A DNA stretch of 64,000 bases from Rhizobium sp. Pop5 (lineage in GTDB: Bacteria > Pseudomonadota > Alphaproteobacteria > Rhizobiales > Rhizobiaceae): contig NZ_CP099402.1 in the NCBI RefSeq assembly GCF_024721175.1, forward strand, positions 806,001 through 870,000, read 5' to 3'. The notes beneath the pieces were generated by a model. It made no database searches and had not been told where the DNA came from. It was given only the letters and a program-made list of their open reading frames with translations. A program made the translations under genes and the position numbers. This document shows, one piece after another, positions 9,721 through 17,696 of this stretch (position 1 is its first letter; every line of letters starts with the position of its first letter).

Positions 9721-9739
9721 CACTATTGTCCGGTCGCCC

Positions 9740-9815
9740 AAAGGGGATCGGCAAGTCCAGGAGGCGCCATTTGCTCTTGGCGTCTTCTTGTATCCATGTT
9801 GCTTGAAAGGAGGAT
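9740..9815 (+). promoter_or_regulatory. ROSE-type RNA thermometer before second hsp20
   Basis: The leader ends TATCCATGTTGCTTGAAAGG followed by AGGATATGG. TATCC can pair with GGATA around the Shine-Dalgarno region, and TTGCT faces AGGAG, the ROSE signature. A preceding hairpin is formed by GGCGCC and GGCGTC around 9763-9784. The last 25 bases are nearly identical to the thermometer at 2027-2106 although the upstream stems differ in sequence. Confidence 0.82.
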
Positions 9816-10298
9816 ATGGCTATGAGAACAAACCTCGATTTCTCTCCCCTGTTCCGGTCGAGCATTGGCTTCGACCGAATGATGAATGCGCTCGAAGCTG
9901 CAAGCCGCGTCGAAACGATCGACAACTGGCCGCCCTACGACATCGTCAAGTCCGGTGAAGGCGCGTATCGCATTGCCATGGCAGTGGCCGGCTTTTCGCA
10001 GGACGAACTGACGATCACGCAGGATCAGAGCATGCTCTTCGTATTCGGCCAGAAGGCAAATGCTGACGATGTGCAGTATCTGCATCGGGGCATCGCCGGC
10101 CGCTCGTTCCAACGACGGTTCGAACTTGCCGACCACGTCAAAGTCGTGGGTGCTGGCCTCGTCAACGGTCTGCTGACCATCGATCTCAAGCGCGAAATCC
10201 CCGAGGAGATGAAACCGCGCCAGATCGCGATCAGCACCGGCGAAGCGCTGCCTATGACTGAGACAAAGCAGATCGAAGCCAACAAGCAAGCGGCTTAA
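9816..10298 (+). CDS. Small heat shock protein, Hsp20 family (ROSE-controlled)
   Basis: A 160-residue alpha-crystallin holdase, paralogous to the protein at 1550-2026: both start MAM, share LFRSS(V/I)GFDR, DNWPPYDIVK or DWPPYDIVK, YLHRGIAGR and FELADHV(R/K)V. The C-terminal IAI is the I-x-I anchor. The ATG follows AAAGGAGGAT inside the ROSE element. A second hsp20 gene of a different class follows after 97 bp in the same direction, and hetero-oligomers are possible. Confidence 0.95.
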   Translation: MAMRTNLDFSPLFRSSIGFDRMMNALEAASRVETIDNWPPYDIVKSGEGAYRIAMAVAGFSQDELTITQDQSMLFVFGQKANADDVQYLHRGIAGRSFQRRFELADHVKVVGAGLVNGLLTIDLKREIPEEMKPRQIAISTGEALPMTETKQIEANKQAA

Positions 10299-10395
10299 GC
10301 CATCCTCGGCGCGAATGCGCGCACAAGGCCCTGAGCGACGCCTGGGGCCGGCAGCGAAGCTTTGCCGAATGAACCACAAGATAAGGAGAAAAAAC

Positions 10396-10905
10396 ATGAG
10401 TGTTCGTGATTTGATTCCCTGGGGCCGAAGCAATGGCAATCAGGTTCCAGGTCTTCCACGCGATGACGACCGTGATCCCTTCCTGTCGCTGCATCGCGAA
10501 GTAAACCGCCTGTTCGACGACGTCTTCCGCGGCTTCGGCTCCGGTCTGCCGTCGTTTACCAGCACTTCCAGCCTCGGTTCCGGCTGGCCAAGCGTCGAGA
10601 TCTCCGACACCGACAAGGAGATCAGGATCACGGCCGAAGTCCCCGGCCTGGAGGAGAAGGACATCGAGGTCCTCCTGAATGACGGCGTGCTGACGCTGAA
10701 GGGCGAGAAGCGCTCGGAGACCGAAGACAGGGATCGCCAGTTTACCGAGCGCTACTATGGCCGCTTCGAGCGCCATATTCCGCTCACCGTCGAAGTCAAG
10801 GAAGACGAGGTCGAAGCGCGCTTCCGAAACGGCGTGCTGACTGTGACCTTGCCCAAGGACGAGAAGGCGCAGTCGCAGGTCAAACGTATCGCGATCAAAC
10901 ATTAA
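10396..10905 (+). CDS. Small heat shock protein, Hsp20 family, second class
   Basis: A 169-residue Hsp20 with a longer N-terminal arm (VRDLIPWGRS, then REVNRLFDDVFRGFG) and a core reading WPSVEISDTDKEIRITAEVPG. GVLTLKGEKRSE and the FRNGVLTVTLPK strand close the alpha-crystallin domain; the tail IAIKH supplies I-x-I. This is the class that resembles Hsp20 proteins of many bacteria rather than IbpA-type. The ATG at 10396 follows AAGGAGAAAAAAC with no ROSE signature, so it is probably expressed by read-through. A strong terminator follows. Confidence 0.95.
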   Translation: MSVRDLIPWGRSNGNQVPGLPRDDDRDPFLSLHREVNRLFDDVFRGFGSGLPSFTSTSSLGSGWPSVEISDTDKEIRITAEVPGLEEKDIEVLLNDGVLTLKGEKRSETEDRDRQFTERYYGRFERHIPLTVEVKEDEVEARFRNGVLTVTLPKDEKAQSQVKRIAIKH

Positions 10906-10907
10906 GG

Positions 10908-10937
10908 AAAAAGCCGGAGGACGTCCTCCGGCTTTTT
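10908..10937 (+). terminator. Rho-independent terminator after hsp20 pair
   Basis: A near-perfect stem AAAGCCGGAGGAC / GTCCTCCGGCTTT with a T-run immediately follows the stop at 10905. The A-run before the stem makes it bidirectional in principle. Confidence 0.92.
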
Positions 10938-10971
10938 TCTGCGTCAGCATGTTCAAAACGAAGGAGGGACC

Positions 10972-12057
10972 ATGTCTGCGTTCGTTAAGCTCATCAGGCC
11001 GTTGATCATCGTCTTCACCGTCTCCCTGCTCATTGGCGGCTTGCCAGCCCAGGCGCAATTCGTGCACGGGATCGGCGGCAGCGTGCCGACGCTTGCTCCG
11101 ATGCTGGAGAAGGTAACGCCGGCAGTCGTCAACATCTCGGTTGTCTCGCAGGCCCCCGAAGAGGATAACCCGCTCTACAGCGACCCCTATTTCCGCCGCT
11201 ACTTCAACCTTCCGGATCGACCTCAGGCGGAGCCGCGACTGAGCGCCGGATCGGGCGTCATTGTCGATGCAACACGCGGCTACGTCCTGACGAACCATCA
11301 TGTCGTCGCAAATGCCCGCAAGATCCTCGTGACGCTGAAGGATGGAAGGCGGCTGGATGCAAAGCTTGTCGGCTCCGACAAGGGTACCGACATTGCGGTT
11401 CTCCAGATACCGGCCCGCAATCTGACAGCGTTGCCTTTCGGTGACTCGGACGCATTGCGCGTTGGCGATTATGTTGTGGCGATCGGCAATCCCTTCGGGC
11501 TGGGTCAGACCGTCACGTCCGGAATTGTCAGCGCGCTTGGCCGAAGCGGTCTCAGCCGAGAAGGTTATGAGGATTTTATCCAGACGGACGCCTCGATCAA
11601 TCCAGGCAACTCGGGTGGCGCGCTGGTGACTTTCGACGGCCGGCTGGCAGGGATCAACTCCGCAATACTGAGCCCAGCGGGCGGCAACATCGGTATCGGG
11701 TTTGCGGTGCCTGGCAAGATCGCAAGATTGGTGATGACTCAGCTGATCCAGCATGGCGAGGTCATTCGCGGCAAGCTCGGCGTGGCGATCCAGGATATCG
11801 ATTCCGATATCGCAGCGTCGCTCGGGCTGGAAGACGCGGGCGGCGCGCTGATCGCCGCGGTTGAACAGGGATCCCCGGCCGCTGCAGCGGGTTTAAAACC
11901 GGGTGACGTGGTGGCAGCTGTCGATGGTCGGCAAGTTCATGGCGCTGCCGATCTGCGCAATCGCATAGGTCTCACGCCAGTGGGCTCGCAGATCGAGCTG
12001 ACCGTTAGGAGTAGTGGCTCGGAGCGTCCGGTTAGGGCACGCGTGAGCGGATCATAG
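10972..12057 (+). CDS. HtrA/Deg-family periplasmic serine protease, single PDZ
   Basis: A 361-residue Deg protease. Residues 8-28 form a signal peptide or anchor (LIIVFTVSLLIGGLPAQAQ). The trypsin-like triad is visible: His110 in TNHHVV, Asp140 in GTDIAVL and Ser214 in GNSGG. One PDZ domain follows (about residues 265-355), which makes the architecture DegS/DegQ-like rather than the two-PDZ DegP form. It would degrade or sense misfolded periplasmic proteins. It starts 35 bp after the hsp20 terminator, with an AAGGAGG site, closing the stress island. Confidence 0.93.
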   Translation: MSAFVKLIRPLIIVFTVSLLIGGLPAQAQFVHGIGGSVPTLAPMLEKVTPAVVNISVVSQAPEEDNPLYSDPYFRRYFNLPDRPQAEPRLSAGSGVIVDATRGYVLTNHHVVANARKILVTLKDGRRLDAKLVGSDKGTDIAVLQIPARNLTALPFGDSDALRVGDYVVAIGNPFGLGQTVTSGIVSALGRSGLSREGYEDFIQTDASINPGNSGGALVTFDGRLAGINSAILSPAGGNIGIGFAVPGKIARLVMTQLIQHGEVIRGKLGVAIQDIDSDIAASLGLEDAGGALIAAVEQGSPAAAAGLKPGDVVAAVDGRQVHGAADLRNRIGLTPVGSQIELTVRSSGSERPVRARVSGS

Positions 12058-12401
12058 AAGCCGCCTCTCTTCATGTTTCCGTTCGCGGTTCGTCCACGGC
12101 CGAGAATGCTCATTAGCGGGGAATTCAATGGTGCCAGCTTTCGTAGGCTGTTGCGAACGCAAAGAAGCACTCGACGAGCCTTAGCGCAAACCCTCGCCTT
12201 GAACGGATATGAACCGACGCTTTGGGTGGAGACCAGGTATTTCAGCATGTTAGGCGCTCAAGGCGCGGGTGACATCATCAAGCAGCTCGATCGGGAAGTT
12301 CGGAGCCCTGGCAGGCAACCGCGGCCGTACGACCGGCCAAATTCGCCTCCTTGCGGGCCAACGTTAGAGTTGGTTGGCCCGCACAAACGTAGCCCAGATG
12401 C
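12058..12401. other. Intergenic region between convergent htrA-like and DUF1254 genes
   Basis: A plus-strand frame runs through it but shows no family or codon support. A stem-loop lies near its right end. Nothing else was recognised. Confidence 0.5.
12352..12383. terminator. Strong stem-loop between convergent genes
   Basis: An 11-bp perfect stem TGCGGGCCAAC / GTTGGCCCGCA (12352-12362 and 12373-12383) lies 19 bp beyond the DUF1254 stop. No U-run follows on either side, so it may act as an mRNA 3-prime end stabiliser or a weak terminator. Confidence 0.6.
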
Positions 12402-14033
12402 TCACTTTACCAGTCCGATCTCGCTCGGTCGCCATGACTTGTCGAAGAAAGGCTCGGTCGGGCTGTACAAACGCAGAATGGTGAACCAGCCTTTCTTCGG
12501 GTCGGTCTGAATCCAGTTGCCGCGCGGAACGCCTTGCGGCTGCTCAGGCGCAAACCAGACCGTGGTCGAGCCGTCCGCAGCGGCCTCGGCAGCGGGTGAA
12601 GGATAATTCTGGCTACCCGAGCGCGGATAGCGCTGTGGCGTGTCGAGCATCGAGCGAGTCAAATTGTCGTACACCGTGAACGACCAGAAATTCGCCTCGG
12701 GTATACCCTTCGGCAACGTCACCTTGTAGGTCTTGGCACCGTCGAAGTGGTTTTTGTCGGCATCCGTCATCGCCAGCAGATATTGCGAGCCGATGCCCGG
12801 CAGCCGCATCGCCATGGCCGGGGTGATACCGGTCACGCCGTAGAAGAAGTTCGTCCGCGCGTCCATGGTCCGATAGCCTGTCGCGGGAAATGGTTTGACG
12901 CCCTCGGCGGTAATCTCCGGGATCGGTGTTTCGAACTCGTAGCCAGTTAGGAAGAGAAAATTGAACCAGGACGAGTTCGGATAATAGAACCAGCTCGGAT
13001 CACGCGGGGACATGAAAAGACTGCGCGAGGTTGCATTGCCCACCGCGAGCGCGTCGCTCATGATCTTCTTCATGCGTTCATCAGGTGCAAAGGGTTTCCC
13101 CTTGACGATGCCGATTGCCGCCAGCGGCCCCATCAGTTCCGGATCGAGCGAGGTGGCAGGCTCGCGCTGCACCACTTCGTTCAGCATCTCGAAATAGTTC
13201 CAGTCGTTGGGCGGGATTGTGTTCATCACCTTACCGCTGCCTTCGTGGAAGACGGTGGGCGGCGGCGGCTCGATCTTGCCCAATTTAGCCTTGCCGGCGA
13301 GGAACTCGGCGATGGGGGTACCGACACCACCGGGCTCAAACGGGTAGACCTTGGTAAACTTACGGATTGTCTCCACCACTGGCTTGGGATCGTCATGATT
13401 CTCGAGGAACGATCGGCCGAACCACAGTATCGTGTTGGTCCGGGCGCGGGTGACATAGTATCCGCCCTCCGGCAGCGGCCCGTCGTAGTCCGGAGGCACG
13501 ATCAGGTACTTGCCGCCTTCTCCGCGGTCGGGTCCGGGTCCACCCAGGTCAACGACCCAGCGGAACCAAGCATCCTGCACGACGCCGAGGAACTTGGGCG
13601 GAGCCTCCAGCACCACGGGTCCCTTGGAGAGGTCGAGATACCCCATGACGTAGATCGTGTCGGCATTGGCCGTCAGGAAGAGCGACTTGGCATCCATCAA
13701 TTCGGAGAAGACGAGAACCTCGTTTTCCTTCATGCCGATATCCTGCATGGCATTGCGCAGCGCATGAATGCTGACGCCGCGCATGTTGTCCATGAAGGCG
13801 CGGTAGGCATAGGTGAAGTCGAGATTGTCGTAGAGCCTATCTGCGGTGGACTTGCTCGGCACACCGTCCTTGAACTCGAACTTGCCGATATTGGTATCGA
13901 CGACGTCAGGCGTTGCAATGGATTCGGGGATTGGCGGTGCCTCCGCCAAGGCGGCAATTGTTTGCATGGCCAGGAAAGTGCCTGCCGCGAACGGCGGAAT
14001 CAATGTGGATAGATAGCCGTGAATTGGTCTCAT
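12402..14033 (-). CDS. Secreted DUF1254/DUF1214 domain protein
   Basis: A 543-residue exported protein with a signal peptide ending near ALAEA. It matches the DUF1254-DUF1214 pair: the first domain has AYRAFMDNMRGVSIHALR and LTANADTIYVMGYLDLSKGPVVLEAPP, the second PEANFWSFTVYDNLTRSML and PKKGWFTILRLYSPTEPFFDKSW. Function is not established for the family. The ATG at 14033 follows AAGGAAG. It is the last gene of the minus-strand run that begins at 16962, but 288 bp separate it from the ion-channel gene, so it may have its own promoter. Confidence 0.9.
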   Translation of the reverse strand: MRPIHGYLSTLIPPFAAGTFLAMQTIAALAEAPPIPESIATPDVVDTNIGKFEFKDGVPSKSTADRLYDNLDFTYAYRAFMDNMRGVSIHALRNAMQDIGMKENEVLVFSELMDAKSLFLTANADTIYVMGYLDLSKGPVVLEAPPKFLGVVQDAWFRWVVDLGGPGPDRGEGGKYLIVPPDYDGPLPEGGYYVTRARTNTILWFGRSFLENHDDPKPVVETIRKFTKVYPFEPGGVGTPIAEFLAGKAKLGKIEPPPPTVFHEGSGKVMNTIPPNDWNYFEMLNEVVQREPATSLDPELMGPLAAIGIVKGKPFAPDERMKKIMSDALAVGNATSRSLFMSPRDPSWFYYPNSSWFNFLFLTGYEFETPIPEITAEGVKPFPATGYRTMDARTNFFYGVTGITPAMAMRLPGIGSQYLLAMTDADKNHFDGAKTYKVTLPKGIPEANFWSFTVYDNLTRSMLDTPQRYPRSGSQNYPSPAAEAAADGSTTVWFAPEQPQGVPRGNWIQTDPKKGWFTILRLYSPTEPFFDKSWRPSEIGLVK

Positions 14034-14321
14034 GGTTCTTCCTTTCGTCTCATCACTTCGGGGCAGCAGGGCGTCAACTCGCACGCTGACGAAGTCGGAC
14101 CCGCTGTCGCCAGACCTGCTAACAGGCTGACTGGTGTCTCTCGATTTCGAAAAGTTTTGGCACTTGAAAATTGATCGGAACCGACCGTTGATTAGGCTCG
14201 GGATTGCTGGATCGACGTCGCTCGCCGCGTAGAGGCTGCTCCTCATCTCGCAGCAAGGGTATCGATAGAAGCTGGGGTCGCACGCTTACGTTAAGCAGCA
14301 GCGGCGAAAGCGAGAACCGCC

Positions 14322-14810
14322 TCATGGCGCCTTGTCCTCCTCCACACGCTCGCGCCTCGCCTGCAGTCTGTCGAACTTGCCGAAGTCGGTCATGATGCTG
14401 ACCAGGACGCTCCCCGTCCAACCGAAGGTGAACAAGCCGGACATTGCTATGATCGGCCCAAGCAGACGCCAGCGATCCGGGAGAGTGACGTTGCCCTCCC
14501 CCAGCGTCGTATAGCTCTCCAGCACGTAATAGTAGCTGTCGCGCATCGAGGGGATGATATCTCTGACATAGAGGGGAACCGCCCAGATCAGAGTTTCTGC
14601 GAAGTGCAGGAGCGCCAGCGCGGCGATCGTCACCGACAGTATCAGATTCAGCTGCCAGCGCGGCGTAGCGCCGGTGACATGTGCCCAGGATTTGCTGAAC
14701 TGAAGGCTGATGCTCCGGATACCCACGCCGTGCACGAAAATGACGACGATCAGAAACACAGTGCCGACGAAGATTTCGAATACCGGGTTCGGGCTCGCTA
14801 GATGGTCCAA
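14322..14810 (-). CDS. Two-TM-type ion channel family protein
   Basis: A 162-residue membrane protein with hydrophobic segments at about residues 10-29, 55-80 and 118-142. Between the last two is a pore-helix-like stretch with YYVLESYTTLGEGN, matching the TxGxG-type filter of the Ion_trans_2 superfamily, though TLGEG differs from the potassium filter TVGYG. The family is mostly annotated simply as ion channel protein. The C-terminus is basic and cytoplasmic. Selectivity cannot be inferred. It lies in the unit with OmpA-like and secreted proteins. Confidence 0.82.
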   Translation of the reverse strand: MDHLASPNPVFEIFVGTVFLIVVIFVHGVGIRSISLQFSKSWAHVTGATPRWQLNLILSVTIAALALLHFAETLIWAVPLYVRDIIPSMRDSYYYVLESYTTLGEGNVTLPDRWRLLGPIIAMSGLFTFGWTGSVLVSIMTDFGKFDRLQARRERVEEDKAP

Positions 14811-14903
14811 TCTACCTCCTCAGTCCTGTCGCCTCCGGTGGAAGGCTCTTGCAAACCTCCCACCGCACCGAAACGAGCACAGGCATGTCGCTTGGCCTTG
14901 GTG

Positions 14904-15596
14904 CTAGTAGCACGGCGGATAGGGGTAATATCCGCACGCCGGATGCGGGTAATAGTAAGGACGCTCGGAAGCGACAGCCGCGCCCAGCGCCGCCCCTGCG
15001 ACGACGCCTGCGCCGTAGTACGCGCCGGGATGAGCGTACCAGCCGCCACGCCAGACCGCTGCACGACCAACACCCCCAACCGCGACACCCCCGTAGGGGC
15101 CACGGGCTGCGAACCAGTCAATGAACAGCGACGCGGGACCATCGGCACCGGCGAGATCACCTTCGAGGACGGCGACGTCGAAGGTGAGGTTTCCACCCTC
15201 CAGCTTCGGCGTCTTCAGGACGACGACCGCATCGGCGACGCTATCCCCCTTGCCGCTCAAGACCGAGATCGTCGCGTTCGGAGGATCCTTTGCGAAACTG
15301 TCGGGGCCTTCATCCCATTGCTTGATGAACTCGGAGGTCAGGACATGGCCCGCGGATCGCACGGGGCGGTCGGCGAACACGATCGATGTTGCAGAGATAC
15401 CGCTCATGGTGAGCTTGCCATTCTCGAGCTTTGCACCTCCAGAATTGAGAACGGCAAGCGACGGCACCATCTTCGACTTGGTCGCGCCAATCGTCTTCTG
15501 TGCGGGTGCTGAAATCGCGTCCTGTGCAAGCGCAGGAGACGTGATTAGCAGACCAGCAGCCACTGCGATGACGCATGTGCCGGAAATTCTAAGCAT
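14904..15596 (-). CDS. Secreted protein with Gly/Tyr-rich tail, unknown function
   Basis: A 230-residue exported protein with a signal peptide ending in SPALAQ. The central part (residues 25-150) has many beta-prone segments and a VVVLKTPKLEGGNLTFDVAVLEGDL stretch. After about residue 160 the sequence becomes Gly-, Ala- and Tyr-rich (GGVAVGGVGRAAVWRGGW, then YYPHPACGYYPYPPCY), a type common in outer-membrane or surface proteins of soil bacteria. The Tyr/Pro/Cys end could bind metal or cross-link. No family was recognised. Confidence 0.75.
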   Translation of the reverse strand: MLRISGTCVIAVAAGLLITSPALAQDAISAPAQKTIGATKSKMVPSLAVLNSGGAKLENGKLTMSGISATSIVFADRPVRSAGHVLTSEFIKQWDEGPDSFAKDPPNATISVLSGKGDSVADAVVVLKTPKLEGGNLTFDVAVLEGDLAGADGPASLFIDWFAARGPYGGVAVGGVGRAAVWRGGWYAHPGAYYGAGVVAGAALGAAVASERPYYYPHPACGYYPYPPCY

Positions 15597-15627
15597 CAGT
15601 TCTACTCCTCTTTCTAGCTGAGGGACG

Positions 15628-16233
15628 CTATTTCAAAAGTCCCAGATTGATGAGTTGTACCCGCCTGTTGTCAGCCGATTCGGGGTGGCCGGGATCGATC
15701 GGCCATTCTTCTCCGGCGCCGACCGAAAACAGGCGATCAGGCGACACCGCGAAGGTGGTCGAAAGCGCCTCGTTGATCGCGTCGGCGCGTTTCTGGCTGA
15801 GTTCGAGATTGTGTTTGGCGGTTCCGGTCGCGCTCGAGTGCCCGACGATGAGGAACTTGTAACGGAACAGGTCCGGATGGTGGAGCGCGTCGGCGATCAG
15901 CCCGACGGTGCGGTAGGATTTGGGCTCGATGGCGGTCGCGTTGTTTTCGAAATCGATCTCGACGATCAACTGCGAAAGCTCCGACAGCTTGCTCCAATTG
16001 GGCAGTGCCGCGACGCCCTTCCCAACATTGGCGTTGGCTTCCTCGACGAGCAGGGCGACATCGACGGCGGGTGCCGCGGACTTCACCTGTCCGAGCGTGC
16101 TCATGATCTGACTGTTGTCGAGCTGCTGGGCGGAAACGACGCACGGCGCCAGAAGCAGGCCGAGCCCACCGAGATACGAAGGCCTTGAACGATCATCTTG
16201 TTTCCCCTGTCTTTGGCCATGGATCAACGCCAT
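15628..16233 (-). CDS. OmpA-like peptidoglycan-binding domain protein, start region disturbed
   Basis: The C-terminal 110 residues are an OmpA/MotB-type domain: VEIDFENNATAIEPKSYRTV, then LIVGHSSATGTAKHNLELSQKRADAI with the usual Asp of GHTD changed to Ser-Ser, and a DNRRVQLINL end. It would tether the outer membrane to peptidoglycan. A signal peptide core (LGGLGLLLAPCVVSAQQ) is in frame, but no good start precedes it. The in-frame ATG at 16233 gives an odd 20-residue leader. An ATG at 16196 has a better ribosome site but is in another frame. Length is 201 residues as drawn. Confidence 0.75.
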   Translation of the reverse strand: MALIHGQRQGKQDDRSRPSYLGGLGLLLAPCVVSAQQLDNSQIMSTLGQVKSAAPAVDVALLVEEANANVGKGVAALPNWSKLSELSQLIVEIDFENNATAIEPKSYRTVGLIADALHHPDLFRYKFLIVGHSSATGTAKHNLELSQKRADAINEALSTTFAVSPDRLFSVGAGEEWPIDPGHPESADNRRVQLINLGLLK

Positions 16234-16652
16234 CCTGCGTCGGCAATTGCCTGGTTGCATTCCTTGTTATCGACGCGCTTCGTCTCGACGAGGCAGGCGA
16301 GTATGTTGCCGTCGCCTTTGATGCCGTTGCAGTACTGCGAGATGTCGTGCTGGCAGACCTTGAAGACCGAGGCCTGTGCCTCCTGACGCTGAGCGATCGA
16401 TGTCATGACGCTGCCAAGGGTCGAGGTGCAGCTCGGCGAGACTTTTGAAGCGTTTTTCTCGAGGCAAGCCTGGATGCGGCCGTTTCCGAGGTTCTGACCG
16501 TTGCAGAACTTCTTGATGTCGGACCCGCATTCCTTGGCGAGCGTCGTCACCGCATCAGCATAGCTGATCGTGTCTGCCTGACCCGCGGCCGTCATAGACA
16601 GGAGCGCGGCGAGCGCCGTTCCTGCGAAGATGCGAATTTTCTCTATCATCAT
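16224..16652 (-). CDS. Secreted cysteine-rich repeat protein (GLG1-type repeats)
   Basis: A 142-residue protein with a signal peptide ending in AAGQA. The mature part has two copies of a cysteine-rich repeat of the type found in GLG1: ECGSDIKKFCNGQ...GRIQACLEKNASKVSPSC, and VCQHDISQYCNGI...GNILACLVETKRVDNKEC. Each carries four Cys, likely two disulfides, so the protein should act in the periplasm. Function in bacteria is unknown. It starts after GGAAAGGAAG, and its stop overlaps the drawn start of the OmpA-like gene by 10 bp. Confidence 0.88.
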   Translation of the reverse strand: MMIEKIRIFAGTALAALLSMTAAGQADTISYADAVTTLAKECGSDIKKFCNGQNLGNGRIQACLEKNASKVSPSCTSTLGSVMTSIAQRQEAQASVFKVCQHDISQYCNGIKGDGNILACLVETKRVDNKECNQAIADAGWR

Positions 16653-16692
16653 TCTTCCTTTCCTCGAGCGATTGATCTGAAGTGGTCGACGG

Positions 16693-16962
16693 CTATCGTC
16701 GTGAGGGTCTCAATGGCACGATGGCTGCTCTGTCGAGCGCCTGCTCGATCTCGATCCGCATGCTGTCGATGAGCTCCTGATACTCGGCGACCCGCTCGCC
16801 CCGCTCGGGAGCAGACGAGCCTTCCCACCGGAGCTTCTCGTCATGCGCAGTCAGAAAATCGTCGCAAAGGTCACGGAATCCCTCGCTGCGGGCGGCGAGC
16901 TCCTCGACCACCTTGGCGCGCACCTTGAAGCAGTCCCTCACGAATCCAACACCGTTGGTCAT
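16693..16962 (-). CDS. Hypothetical helical protein
   Basis: An 89-residue, strongly charged, helical and probably coiled protein without signal peptide: VRDCFKVRAKVVEELAARSEGFRDLCDDFLTAHDEKLRWEGS, then EYQELIDSMRIEIEQALDRAAIVPL. It resembles small rhizobial proteins of unknown function. It is the first gene of the second minus-strand unit. A 15-bp motif shared with two other promoters lies 79 bp upstream of its start, which suggests this gene heads a regulated transcript. Confidence 0.72.
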   Translation of the reverse strand: MTNGVGFVRDCFKVRAKVVEELAARSEGFRDLCDDFLTAHDEKLRWEGSSAPERGERVAEYQELIDSMRIEIEQALDRAAIVPLRPSRR

Positions 16963-17040
16963 CCGGTCTATCCATTCGCGTACGTCGCCTCTCAGCAGAC
17001 AAGTTCACAACATGATGATCCAGATTTCTCTCTTGGCACC

Positions 17041-17055
17041 GTATCTTACAGTAAC
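17041..17055 (-). promoter_or_regulatory. Putative operator, copy A of shared decamer motif
   Basis: Read on the minus strand the site is GTTACTGTAAGATAC, 79 bp before the start at 16962. It matches copies at 23863-23877 and 27312-27326 with consensus GWTACKGTAASATAC. The pattern is two 10-bp direct repeats (about TGTAASATAC), a spacing used by winged-helix regulators of the OmpR type. Confidence 0.55.
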
Positions 17056-17081
17056 AAACGATCTCGAGGCCGGGCCTCCAG

Positions 17082-17696
17082 TCAACGCAGCCCCCATCCC
17101 AGAAGCAGCATACCGCTCGCCGCCGTCCAACTGCCGACCACCCGCATCGCAATGCGCGTCCAGTCCCACCTCGCTTTCAGCACGGCAGCCGAGACGAAGG
17201 CGATCAAGACGAAGACAAGACCGGCCGACCCAGCGAGTGCAGGGAGACCGTCGCGGGAGGCAGAGTATGCCGACCCGAAACTCCAACCTTCGAACGCCCC
17301 GAGCAGCAGGGCCAGCGATCCCGTTCCCCATGACGGCATTCGGATGTCGGCAGCCGCCAGGGCCCCCAGGATCAGCAACGGAAGACTTTCGATGACCGAG
17401 TTGAGGGCGAGCGGGCCGACCAGCATTCCCACCAGGCCGAATGCAACCCACCCTACCGGCAGGATCAGAACCGAAGCGCGTGCGTGGATTGGCCCTCGAA
17501 GTCCGGCAAATATACCAAGCGCGACGATGGGCAGAATTGCTTCCGGCGACATCGCGAAATGAGCGACCCCGTCATAGATCGGCCCCAGCCCGGTATTGAC
17601 GAGATGAGCGCTGGCCTCGACAGGCATTGCTGCGATCCCGATAGACGCCCATCCGGCGTTAATGTGATTTTTCCCGCGAGCCCCAACCTTTGTCAT
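17082..17696 (-). CDS. HupE/UreJ-like membrane protein
   Basis: A 204-residue polytopic protein with about six hydrophobic segments. The entry HLVNTGLGPIYDGVAHFAMSPEAILPIVALGIFAGL, with a His in each of the first two segments, recalls HupE/UreJ proteins, some of which act as nickel or cobalt permeases. It is less typical than its two upstream neighbours. The ATG at 17696 overlaps the stop of the preceding gene by 4 bp (translational coupling). It is the last gene of the six-gene unit that starts with DUF3604. Confidence 0.75.
   Translation of the reverse strand: MTKVGARGKNHINAGWASIGIAAMPVEASAHLVNTGLGPIYDGVAHFAMSPEAILPIVALGIFAGLRGPIHARASVLILPVGWVAFGLVGMLVGPLALNSVIESLPLLILGALAAADIRMPSWGTGSLALLLGAFEGWSFGSAYSASRDGLPALAGSAGLVFVLIAFVSAAVLKARWDWTRIAMRVVGSWTAASGMLLLGWGLR

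Noticed and set aside
10252..11754. Long minus-strand frame (500 codons) opposite the second-class hsp20 and HtrA genes
   Set aside because: It lies antisense to two clearly real genes. The plus-strand proteins have full family motifs; the minus frame has none and arises from high GC at third positions.
12073..12510. Plus-strand frame (145 codons) between htrA and DUF1254
   Set aside because: It overlaps the DUF1254 coding end, lacks a ribosome site and has no family resemblance.
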